A stretch of DNA of 44,145 nt from an uncultured Comamonas sp. GTDB taxonomy: Bacteria > Pseudomonadota > Gammaproteobacteria > Burkholderiales > Burkholderiaceae_C. The DNA is taken from NCBI GenBank assembly GCA_902175065.1, contig CABIIJ010000056.1, positions 1-44,145 of the forward strand, read 5' to 3'. Position 1 is the stretch's first letter. Each line of letters opens with the position of its first letter. Under the pieces are notes generated by a model, which searched no databases, was not told the origin of the DNA, and worked only from the letters and a program-made list of their open reading frames with translations. Below are positions 24,866 to 32,456 of the stretch, one piece after another. Position numbers and translations under genes: made by a program.

Positions 24866-25687
24866 TTATGACAACCAGCGCTTGCGGCGCTTGTAGTGTT
24901 TGATGTCTTTAAAGCTTTTGGCCTCGCCGCTGCCGGCCTGGCCCAGGTAGAACTCGCGCACGTCCGGGTCGCTGGCCAGGCGCTCTGCCGTGCCGTCGAT
25001 GACGATCTTGCCGCCCTCCATGATGTAGCCGCTGTGCGCCACGGCCAGGGCCACGGTGGCGTTTTGCTCGACCAGCAGCATCGAGGTGCCGCGCTCGGCA
25101 TTGATGCGGGCGATGATGGCGAAGATGTCCTCGGTCAGTTTCGGGGATAGGCCCAGCGACGGCTCGTCCAGCAGGATCAGCTCGGGCCGGGCGATCAGGG
25201 CGCGGCCAATGGCCAGCATCTGCTGCTCGCCGCCCGACAGATACCCGGCCAGCCCCCGACGCCGCTCGTGCAGGCGCGGGAAGTAGTCGTACACCAGGTC
25301 GAAATCGGGCCGGCCCGCGCCGGGGCGGCCCGTCAGGGCGTAGGTGGCGGCGATGAGGTTTTCCTCGATGGTGAGGTCCTCGAAAATGCGCCGCCCCTCC
25401 ATCACGTGCGACAGCCCCCGGCGCACCAGCGCCTGCGGGGCGATGACGGCAGTGTCCTGGCCGTTGAAGCGGATGCCGCCCCCGGCCAGCGTGCCGTCTT
25501 CCAGCGGCAGCAGGTTGGAGATGGCCTTGAGCGTGGAGCTTTTGCCCGCCCCGTTGCTGCCCAGCAGGGCCACGATGTGCCCGCGCGGCACGGCCAGCGA
25601 CAGGCCGCGCAGGGCTTGCACGACTTTGTTGTAGATGACCTCGATGTTGTTCACTTCGAGGACGTGATCGGTGGGCATGGGCGTCAT
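24866..25687 (-). CDS. livF: LivF-type ABC transporter ATPase
   Basis: One of the two ATPases of a branched-chain-amino-acid-type (HAAT) importer; 273 residues. Walker A GSNGAGKSS, signature LSGGEQQMLAIGRAL and Walker B LILLDEPSLGLSP are intact, and the HAAT-typical EGRRIFEDLTIEENL is present. The C-terminal extension (KSFKDIKHYKRRKRW) is basic and longer than in E. coli LivF. The start at 25687 (MTPMPTDHVLEVNN; 25678 also possible) is chosen because the longer frame is translated from repeat F. Substrate is probably not leucine, given the adjoining acyl-CoA genes; the symbol denotes family only. Confidence 0.92.
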   Translation of the reverse strand: MTPMPTDHVLEVNNIEVIYNKVVQALRGLSLAVPRGHIVALLGSNGAGKSSTLKAISNLLPLEDGTLAGGGIRFNGQDTAVIAPQALVRRGLSHVMEGRRIFEDLTIEENLIAATYALTGRPGAGRPDFDLVYDYFPRLHERRRGLAGYLSGGEQQMLAIGRALIARPELILLDEPSLGLSPKLTEDIFAIIARINAERGTSMLLVEQNATVALAVAHSGYIMEGGKIVIDGTAERLASDPDVREFYLGQAGSGEAKSFKDIKHYKRRKRWLS

Positions 25688-25712
25688 GGCATCGGCAGGG
25701 GTTATTGTTTCG

Positions 25713-25791
25713 GTAGCTTTTTCCGCTGATAAACAGGGTGTTTCAAAGAAAAAACCATCTGAAAACCTTGTTTCATCAGCGGAATAAGCTA
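25713..25791. repeat. Palindromic repeat, full copy (member F)
   Basis: TAGCTTTTTCCGCTGATAAA at the left and an inverted near-copy at the right (TTTCATCAGCGGAATAAGCT) form imperfect arms separated by about 29 bases. It lies between the substrate-binding protein and livF genes; in the RNA it would be a hairpin inside the operon. Confidence 0.75.
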
Positions 25792-25830
25792 TGAATAAAG
25801 GGAAAACCAAACAGCCTCAGAAACAGGTTC

Positions 25831-27018
25831 TTACAGGCGAATCCAGTCGGAGGCAGGCAGCATCTTCTGCGCCTTCATGTCGGCCCGGTAGACGCGCCCG
25901 ACGGGGATGGAATTGCCGGTGATGGTGATGGGCACGCCGATCACGCCGCCGGTGTCGAAGTCCTTCAGGCTGTTGAGGGCGGCCTTCATGTTGTCGCCGG
26001 TCAGGGGCTTTTTCGCCTCCAGGCAGCGCTTGGCCGATTCCAGGAACAGCATCGCCGCGACAAAACCCTGCATGTAGGGCACGCTTTGGTACTCGGGGCG
26101 CATGGCGCGGATTTTTTCCAGCATGGGGGCTGGCTCGGTGTCGTAGTAGTAGCGAAACGGCATTACGCCCATGAAGCCGTCGCCATCCGGCCCCATTTTC
26201 ATGACGGTGGAGTTGTCCATGGTCCAGAAGGTGCCCATCCATTGGCTGGTCATGCCCTGCTGCTTGCCCTGGGTGATGAACTCGGGGATGGGTGCCAGGA
26301 TGTAGCCGTGGAAGATGGTGTAGTCCGGCTTGGCGCGGCGCAGCTTGATGACCTCGGTGGAGACATCCACGCTGCCGGCCGGGGTCATGATTTTGATGGC
26401 CACCGACAGGCCGAGCTTTTTCGCCTCGGCCTCGCTCTTTTCAATCGGGTCGCGGCCGAATTCGGAGTCGGAATAGACGAAGGCCACCTTGGCGCCCGGT
26501 TTTTCCTTGGCGATGTGTTTCAGCAGAATGCCGAACATCTCGGTGTAGTCCGGGCCGACCAGGAACTGGTGCGGGTACTTCTTCGGGTCGTTCAGCTCGC
26601 TGGCAAACGAAGCCCCGGCCATCAGGATGTTGCCGTTGCGCTCCAGCTCGGGGTTGATGGTCTTGGCAAAGCCGGTGGAGTCGCCGTAGTACAGGTTCAC
26701 CTTGTTCTGGCTGGTGATTTTCTTGAAGGTGGCCACCGACACGTCGACCTTGTAGCCCGTGTCCTCGGGCACGTAGCGCACCTTGCGCCCGGCAATGCCG
26801 CCGGCATCGTTGACGATCTTGACGTAATCCTGAATGCCCGCATTGATGCCCACCCCGGCGAAGGCAAACACGCCCGTCATGGGGATGGAGCCGCCGATGA
26901 CGATCTCGTCGGCCGCCTGCGCCAGCACGGACAGCGGCTGGGTCAGGGCGGCTGCCCCGGCGGCGGCAGCGCCCAGCATCAGGCTGCGGCGGCGGTGGGA
27001 AATTCCTTGCTGGTTCAT
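25831..27018 (-). CDS. Periplasmic substrate-binding protein of a Liv-type ABC importer
   Basis: A type 1 periplasmic-binding-fold protein (Peripla_BP_6, HAAT family), 395 residues. The N-terminus HRRRSLMLGAAAAGAAALTQ looks like a twin-arginine signal, with cleavage after VLAQA. The mature part starts EIVIGGSIPMTGVFAFAG, the usual first strand and ligand loop, and contains VNDAGGIAGRKV typical of the family. Ligand is not known; in this cluster a fatty or aromatic acid is plausible. The ATG at 27018 has AAGGAGACAAAC immediately upstream, a clear ribosome-binding site. Confidence 0.92.
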   Translation of the reverse strand: MNQQGISHRRRSLMLGAAAAGAAALTQPLSVLAQAADEIVIGGSIPMTGVFAFAGVGINAGIQDYVKIVNDAGGIAGRKVRYVPEDTGYKVDVSVATFKKITSQNKVNLYYGDSTGFAKTINPELERNGNILMAGASFASELNDPKKYPHQFLVGPDYTEMFGILLKHIAKEKPGAKVAFVYSDSEFGRDPIEKSEAEAKKLGLSVAIKIMTPAGSVDVSTEVIKLRRAKPDYTIFHGYILAPIPEFITQGKQQGMTSQWMGTFWTMDNSTVMKMGPDGDGFMGVMPFRYYYDTEPAPMLEKIRAMRPEYQSVPYMQGFVAAMLFLESAKRCLEAKKPLTGDNMKAALNSLKDFDTGGVIGVPITITGNSIPVGRVYRADMKAQKMLPASDWIRL

Positions 27019-27043
27019 GTTTGTCTCCTTGGGTGTTGTCGTG

Positions 27044-27103
27044 AAAAGGTGTGGCTGCTTTTGAAGTGGCCACAAAAGGTGTGGCTAGTTCTTGAATGGC
27101 CAC
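27044..27103. repeat. Imperfect tandem duplication of 30 bases at the end of livM
   Basis: Two adjacent units (27044-27073 and 27074-27103) share AAAAGGTGTGGCT at one end and TGGCCAC at the other, with the middle diverged. The second unit encodes the last residues and stop of livM; the first lies in the gap before the substrate-binding protein gene. Confidence 0.75.
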
Positions 27104-28122
27104 AGGTGAAAGAACCGGCGCGTGCGCCGCCACATTTCGGCCAGGCCCAGCGGCTCAAAGACCAGAAAACCAATGATCAGCGCCCCGAAAATCACCAGCC
27201 GCACGGGCGAGAGGAACACCGCCAGCGAGGCGCCGCCGGGCAGCAGGTCGACGGCCAGCTTGAGCAGCTCCGGCACCATGGTCATGAACACCGCGCCCAG
27301 AATGCCGCCCAGGATGGAACCCATGCCGCCGACGATGATGGCCGCCAGGAAGAAGATGGACATGCTCAGCGGAAAGCTCTCCGGCGTGACCACGCGGAAA
27401 AAGTAGGCCCACAGCCCCCCGGCGACCCCGGCGTAAAACGAGGACAGGGCAAACGACAGCAGCTTGTATTGCAGCAGCGGGATGCCCAGCACCTCCGCCG
27501 AAATATCGCGGTCGCGAATGGCGATGAAAGCCCGCCCGATGCGCGTGCGAAACAGGTTGGCCGCGCCCAGCAGCATCAGCACCATGATGGGCACGATCAG
27601 CCAGTACAGGCGAAACGAGGTGTCCAGCTCCATGCCCCACAGCGAGGCCGGTGGCATGGAAATGCCCGCCGTGCCGCCCGTGAAATCAAAGTTGGCAAAC
27701 AAAAAGTGTGCGATGAACGAGGCAGCAATCGTCACGATGGCCAGGTACAGCCCCTTGACGCGCAGCGACGGAATGCCCACCACCATGCCGCCCAGCATGG
27801 CCACCACGCCCCCGGCCAGCAGGTTGAACAAAAACGGCGTGCCGTAGCGCGTTTGCAAAATGGCCACCGTGTAGGCCCCCAGGCCCATAAAGGCCGCTTG
27901 CCCCAGGCTGACCAGCCCGGTGTAGCCGGTCAGAATATTCAGCCCCGTGGCGCTGGCCACGTTGATGGCCACCAGGCAGGCCATATAAAGCCAGTAATCG
28001 CTGGCCACGAAGGGAAAGACGAGCAGCAGCACTGCTGCCACGGCCAGCCAGGCGTGCTGGGTGCGGGAGTCGAACAGCGCCGCATCGGCGACGTAGCTTT
28101 CCTTGAAGGTTCCGATACGCAT
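27085..28122 (-). CDS. livM: LivM-type ABC transporter permease
   Basis: A 345-residue inner-membrane permease with about ten hydrophobic segments. The HAAT signature is clear: GYTGLVSLGQAAFMGLGAYT, then IGRAFIAIRDRDISAEVLGI, which is the cytoplasmic coupling loop, and IVGGMGSILGGILGAV near the C-terminus. It is preceded by AAGGA ten bases before the ATG. Its stop lies inside the tandem duplication. Confidence 0.93.
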   Translation of the reverse strand: MRIGTFKESYVADAALFDSRTQHAWLAVAAVLLLVFPFVASDYWLYMACLVAINVASATGLNILTGYTGLVSLGQAAFMGLGAYTVAILQTRYGTPFLFNLLAGGVVAMLGGMVVGIPSLRVKGLYLAIVTIAASFIAHFLFANFDFTGGTAGISMPPASLWGMELDTSFRLYWLIVPIMVLMLLGAANLFRTRIGRAFIAIRDRDISAEVLGIPLLQYKLLSFALSSFYAGVAGGLWAYFFRVVTPESFPLSMSIFFLAAIIVGGMGSILGGILGAVFMTMVPELLKLAVDLLPGGASLAVFLSPVRLVIFGALIIGFLVFEPLGLAEMWRRTRRFFHLWPFKN

Positions 28123-28137
28123 GGGACAGTGTTCCTT

Positions 28138-29025
28138 TTACAGTCGTTCGATATCGCGGGTGCCATACAGGCCGTAGGGGCGCAGCATCAGCACGCACAC
28201 CAGCACGATGAAGGTGGCCAGCAGCTTGTATTCGCCGCCCAGGTAGGCACCGGCCAGCGCCTCGACCAAGCCAATCAATAACCCGGCGACCAAGGCCCCG
28301 AGCACGCTGTCGAGCCCGCCGACGATGACCACCACCAGCACCGACAGGCCGAACACCCCCATGCTGGAAGAAATGCCGCCGATGGAGCCGACGATGATTC
28401 CCGAGATTGCCGCCAGCATGGCCGAGGCCACCCAGGCCAGCGAGAACACCCGGGGCACGTTGATGCCCACGGAATACGCCGCGCCCTGGTCGCTGGCCGT
28501 GGCCCGCAGCGCCACGCCGCCGCGCCAGTAGCGGAACAGCAGCAGCACGGCAGCGATGAACACGGCGGCCACCACCGCGCCCCAGAACACCTTGGGCGCC
28601 AGGAAGGCATCGCCCACCATGATGGGCTGGGTGGGCATGAAATCAGGCAGGCGGCGCTGGTCGGCGCTCCAGATCATCTCCACCAGCCCGACCAGCACCG
28701 AGCCCAGCCCCACCGTGACCATGAAGACGGAGATCGGCGGTTCGCCCAGCAGCGGGCGGATCACGGTGCGCTCGATCACCGCCCCCAGCACCCCCGAGGC
28801 CAGCACGGCGGCGGGAATCGCCAGCCACAGCGGCAGCGCCCACATCGCCGCGAAGGTGAAGAACAGATAGCCCCCGGCCATCAGCATCTCGCCGATGGCG
28901 ATGTTGACCACGCGGGTGGCCTTGTACACCAGCACAAAGGCCAGCGCCGCCAGCGCATACAGCCCGCCGCCGGCAATGCCGGTCAGGCTGATCTCGAACA
29001 GATAGGCCCAGTCGAAATCCATCAT
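28138..29025 (-). CDS. livH: LivH-type ABC transporter permease
   Basis: A 295-residue permease with the family start GIAGGGLYALAALAFVLVYK, followed by VNIAIGEMLMAGGYLFF, and the later HAAT stretch VGINVPRVFSLAWVASAMLAA. IVVGGLDSVLGALVAGLLIG completes the C-terminal permease motif. Its ATG overlaps the livG stop (ATGATG with TGA inside), so the two are translationally coupled. It pairs with LivM to form the channel. Confidence 0.93.
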   Translation of the reverse strand: MMDFDWAYLFEISLTGIAGGGLYALAALAFVLVYKATRVVNIAIGEMLMAGGYLFFTFAAMWALPLWLAIPAAVLASGVLGAVIERTVIRPLLGEPPISVFMVTVGLGSVLVGLVEMIWSADQRRLPDFMPTQPIMVGDAFLAPKVFWGAVVAAVFIAAVLLLFRYWRGGVALRATASDQGAAYSVGINVPRVFSLAWVASAMLAAISGIIVGSIGGISSSMGVFGLSVLVVVIVGGLDSVLGALVAGLLIGLVEALAGAYLGGEYKLLATFIVLVCVLMLRPYGLYGTRDIERL

Positions 29026-29927
29026 GCTGCTGCCCCCTGGTGTGCGGCCGCCGGGGTGGCTGCGGCGGCGGTGGTCAAAGCGGTGGCCGGGTGGGCGGCT
29101 GCCTGCAGCTTGGCCCGCAGCTCGTGGACGTTGCCCGAACCCAGGTAGGCGCGGTTCACCTCCGGGTCGGCCTGCACCATGGCGGGCACGCCCTGGGCAA
29201 TCACCTGGCCGAAGTTGAGCACCACCACGTGGTCGGACAGGTCCATCACCATGCCCATGTCGTGCTCCACCATCAGCACCGTCACGCCCCATTCGGCCCG
29301 CACGTCCAGGATGAAGCGGGCCATGTCCTCCGTCTCCTCGCGGTTCATGCCGGCCACGGGTTCGTCCAGCATCAGGATTTGCGGCTGCATGGCCAGGGCA
29401 CGGGCCATTTCCACGCGCTTTTGCAGGCCGTAGGACAGGGCCGAGACGGGCGCGTGGCGGATGTGGTCGATTTCCAGGAAGTCGATGATGCGCTCCTCGA
29501 TCTCGCGGCGCAGCGCGGCCTCTTCGCGCTGGGCACGGCCCCGGTAGAGCAGCGCATCGAACACATTGGTCTTCAGGTGCGCGTGGCGGCCCAGCTTGAT
29601 GTTGTCCAGCACCGTCATGCCGCGAAACAGCGCAATGTTCTGAAAGCTGCGCCCCAGCCCCAGCCTGGCCCGCTGCGGCGCCGGGGTGTGGGTGATGTCC
29701 TGGCCACGGAAGCGGATGCTGCCCTTGGTGGGCCGGTAAAAGCCCGAGATGGTGTTGAACAGCGACGTCTTGCCCGCGCCATTGGGGCCGATGACGGCGG
29801 TAATGCTGCCGGGCTGCACGGCAAAGCCCACGCCCGACAGCGCCCGGACGCCGCCAAAGGCCAGCGTCACATCGCTGACTTGTAGCAAAGGGGCGCCCTC
29901 TGGGGGCTGACCGATGGTTGTCTCCAT
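29022..29927 (-). CDS. livG: LivG-type ABC transporter ATPase
   Basis: The second ATPase of the importer; 301 residues. Walker A GPNGAGKTS, signature LSYGLQKRVEMARAL (LSYG instead of the classical LSGG, common in LivG) and Walker B LMLDEPVAGM are intact; GLGRSFQNIALFRGMTVLDNI is typical of LivG. The C-terminus is an Ala/Thr-rich tail (AAAATPAAAHQGAAA) beyond the usual end. It is first in the operon and divergent from the TetR gene; a ribosome-binding AAGGA precedes the ATG. Confidence 0.93.
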   Translation of the reverse strand: METTIGQPPEGAPLLQVSDVTLAFGGVRALSGVGFAVQPGSITAVIGPNGAGKTSLFNTISGFYRPTKGSIRFRGQDITHTPAPQRARLGLGRSFQNIALFRGMTVLDNIKLGRHAHLKTNVFDALLYRGRAQREEAALRREIEERIIDFLEIDHIRHAPVSALSYGLQKRVEMARALAMQPQILMLDEPVAGMNREETEDMARFILDVRAEWGVTVLMVEHDMGMVMDLSDHVVVLNFGQVIAQGVPAMVQADPEVNRAYLGSGNVHELRAKLQAAAHPATALTTAAAATPAAAHQGAAA

Positions 29928-30081
29928 AACGTTCCTTGAAGGGCTTGCGAAAAAGCGGTACGGGGCAGGGTTTCTACTTCTACGTAAAATAAGTTATTCA
30001 GGAGTAGATTCTTGGTGTGCCAGACGGTTCTGGGCATTGGTACTTACCCGAAACTTGCAAATTCAAGGAACAAAGACGGTT
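29928..30081. promoter_or_regulatory. Divergent promoter region of the liv/acyl-CoA operon and its TetR regulator
   Basis: 154 bases between two divergent start codons. GTTCCTTGAA (29931-29940) and its exact inverse TTCAAGGAAC (30062-30071) lie close to the two starts; the right copy overlaps the dyad CTTGCAAATTCAAG (30054-30067). They could be TetR operators, but each also contains the AAGGA ribosome-binding site, so part of the match is expected. No confident -35/-10 pairs were found. Confidence 0.4.
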
Positions 30082-30735
30082 ATGGCTGCTTCCCCTTTAC
30101 CTGCTGCAAACCTGCCCGCGTCCCCCTGGGCGCAAGCCCCTTCCCGCGCCGAGCAACGCCAGGCCAAGCGCGATGCGGTGCTGCACGTGGCGGCGCAAAT
30201 GTTCAATGAGCGCGGCTTTCACGCCACGTCGCTGGACGACATTGCCGCCCGCCTGAACGTCACCAAGCCCACGCTGTACTACTACGTGAAGAACAAGGAC
30301 GCCATCCTGCTGGCCTGCGTGAAAAAGGGCCTGGACATGACGCTGGAGGGCATCGAAGCCTCCCGTGCCGGTGGTGGCAACGCCCTGGATCAGTTGCGTG
30401 CCTGCATGCGTGCCTATGCCGAAGTCGTGACCCAGCCCTTCGGCATGTGCCTGATCCGCGTGGGCGACGAAGAGGTGCCGGAACCCAGCCGTACCGAGCT
30501 GCGGCGCTTGAAATCGGAAATCGACCATGCCTTTCGCCGTCTGGTCGAGCAGGGCGTGCAAGAAGGCGTGCTGGCCCCGTGCGACCCCAAAATGGCGGCC
30601 TTCGTGATTGCCGGAGCGCTCAGCTGGATAGGGCGCTGGTACCAGCCCGCAGGTGCCTACAGTGCCGACCAGATCATCGACCAATGCACGCAATTGCTGT
30701 TGCAGGGGGTGCTGGCCCGCCCTGCGCAGGAATGA
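30082..30735 (+). CDS. TetR/AcrR family transcriptional regulator
   Basis: A 217-residue regulator. The helix-turn-helix TSLDDIAARLNVTKPTLYYY with the following VKNKDAILLACV is a standard TetR_N domain; the C-terminal part (from about residue 95) is a variable ligand-binding domain ending ALSWIGRWYQPAGAYSADQI. It is divergent from the transporter/acyl-CoA operon and is the obvious candidate to repress it, with an acyl-CoA or the free acid as inducer (inference). The ATG at 30082 is chosen for the CAAGGA ribosome-binding region upstream; the earlier frame from 29914 would run across the whole promoter. Confidence 0.9.
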   Translation: MAASPLPAANLPASPWAQAPSRAEQRQAKRDAVLHVAAQMFNERGFHATSLDDIAARLNVTKPTLYYYVKNKDAILLACVKKGLDMTLEGIEASRAGGGNALDQLRACMRAYAEVVTQPFGMCLIRVGDEEVPEPSRTELRRLKSEIDHAFRRLVEQGVQEGVLAPCDPKMAAFVIAGALSWIGRWYQPAGAYSADQIIDQCTQLLLQGVLARPAQE

Positions 30736-30747
30736 TGGGGATGATTG

Positions 30748-30837
30748 AAAAGATAGCTTGTTGCGTTTGAAAACAAAGGATTTCAATATGTTTTCATATT
30801 GAAATCCAATATTAATCAGTGCAAAATGCTATCTTTT
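30748..30837. repeat. Nested palindrome of the intergenic repeat type (member G), bidirectional terminator candidate
   Basis: The outer arms AAAAGATAGC (30748-30757) and GCTATCTTTT (30828-30837) are perfect inverses. Inside is a perfect 13-bp stem GGATTTCAATATG/CATATTGAAATCC with TTTT loop (30778-30807). It lies between the convergent TetR and Aer-like genes, and its T-rich flanks could terminate both. Confidence 0.8.
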
Positions 30838-30854
30838 TAATATGACTGCGGGAA

Positions 30855-32431
30855 TCACTGCGAAAGGGCCACTTCCTCGCTGCTCAGGCGTAGCAGCCGC
30901 ATGGTGTTGGTGACGTTGCCTGCCTGCTTGCGCAGCGACAGCGCGGCGGCGGCCACCTGCTCGACCAGTGCGGCGTTCTGCTGGGTGATGACATCCAGGT
31001 CGGAGATGGCGTGGTTGATCTGCGCAATGCCCTGCTGCTGCTCGTCGGTGGCGGCGTTGATGTCGGCCAGCAGCGCATCGACCTGGGCCACGGCCTGCAA
31101 GGTTTCGTCCATGCGTTCCAGTGCGCCGCCGGTGGCGCTGGCGCCGTCGGCCACGCGCTCGGCCGATTGCCCGATGAGCTGGCGGATGCTACGCGCCGCA
31201 TCCGCCGTGCGCGAGGCCAGGGCGCGTACCTCCCCGGCCACCACGGCAAAGCCGCGCCCGGCTTCGCCCGCGCGGGCTGCTTCCACTGCCGCGTTCAGGG
31301 CCAGCAGATTGGTCTGGAAGGCCACGCCCTCGATCAGTTGGACGATGCTTTGAATGTCCTGCGAGGCGTGGGCGATGCCCTGCATCGTCTGGCCTGCCGC
31401 CTGCACGGCGTCGTGGCCGCTGTCGGTCAGCGTTCTGGCATGGGCGGCCAGGCGGGTGCCTTCGGCTGCCGAGGCCGCGCTGTTGCGCACCATGCCGGTG
31501 ATCTCCTGCACCGCCGAGGCGGTCACGGCCAGGTTGTTCGCCTGGGTCTGCGTGCGCTCGAACAGGTGGCTGTTGCCCTCGGCCACTTCCTGCACGAAGC
31601 GTTCGAGCTGCTGCACCTCGTTGCGCACGTCCTGCACCACGGTGCGCAGATTCACACTGAGCTGGAACAGCGCCCGTTGCAGGTGGCCGATGCTGCCGCT
31701 GGCGCCGGTGGTCACGGTCTGCGACAGGTCACCGGAGGCCAGCAGGTTCGCCTCGCGCACCAGATCGGCCAGGGGCGCGACGGCCAGTCGCCGCGCCAGC
31801 CAGCCGGCCCCCAGCGTGGCCGCGCCGGCTGTTGCCAGGGTAAGGGGCAGGGGCGCTTGCGCCAGGGCGGGCGCCAGCGCCACGGCCACAGCGGCGGCTT
31901 GCAGCCAGATCAGGCGTGCGCCGGTGCCCGCTTGCAGCCAGCGGGCGGCCTGGCCGATCAGGCCCACCCGCTGCACGGTGCCGCGATGCAGGCGCAGGCG
32001 CAGGCGCATCCGCCCCTGCCGGGCCTGCGCCTGCAATTGTGCGTAGAGCGTTTCGGCGCTTTGCACCTGCTGGCGGGTGGGGCAGGTGCGCACCGATAGA
32101 TAGCCGACGATACGTTCGCCTGCCCGCAGGGGCGTGACGTTGGCCTGCACCCAGTAGAAGTCGCCGTTCTTGCGGCGGTTTTTCACCAGCCCCGTCCACG
32201 GCAGGCCCGCCTGGATGCTGGCCCACAGGTCGCGGAAGGCTTCTGCGGGCATGTCCGGGGGCGGATGAGGTTGTGCGGCTGGCCCAGCAGCTCCTCCTCC
32301 TCGAAACCGCTGACGGCGATGAAGGTCGGGTTGCAATAGGTCAGATAGCCCTGGGTATCGGTGACGGACACCAGAGTTTCCTGTGGGGTGAACTGGTATT
32401 CGCGGTCGGTCGTCGGTTGGTTGATGCGCAT
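30855..32431 (-). pseudogene. Aer-like aerotaxis receptor (PAS + MCP), frameshifted
   Basis: The intact protein would be about 525 residues: an N-terminal PAS domain of Aer type (starts [20 protein letters not shown] at 32431; contains GQPHNLI and later [20 protein letters not shown]), two membrane segments around [20 protein letters not shown], and a cytoplasmic methyl-accepting signalling domain with [20 protein letters not shown]. The frame breaks at 32257-32261, in a run of five G's (C's on the coding strand): the expected RHPDMP, the flavin-contact motif of Aer, reads as RPRTCP, and the correct frame resumes one base out. One base is missing. This may be a real mutation, a phase-variable tract or an assembly error. 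The downstream frame alone (30855-32336) lacks the flavin site. It starts 25 bases after the GGDEF-EAL gene. Confidence 0.85.
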
Positions 32432-32456
32432 GGCGGGGGAAGGGCGGTACCTGGTA

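Noticed and set aside
25688-25810. N-terminal extension of LivF (start 25810)
   Set aside because: The extra 41 codons come from palindromic repeat F and have no ABC ATPase counterpart.
26086-28281. 731-codon plus-strand frame opposite the substrate-binding protein and livM
   Set aside because: Composition typical of antisense GC-rich frames; both minus-strand genes have clear family motifs.
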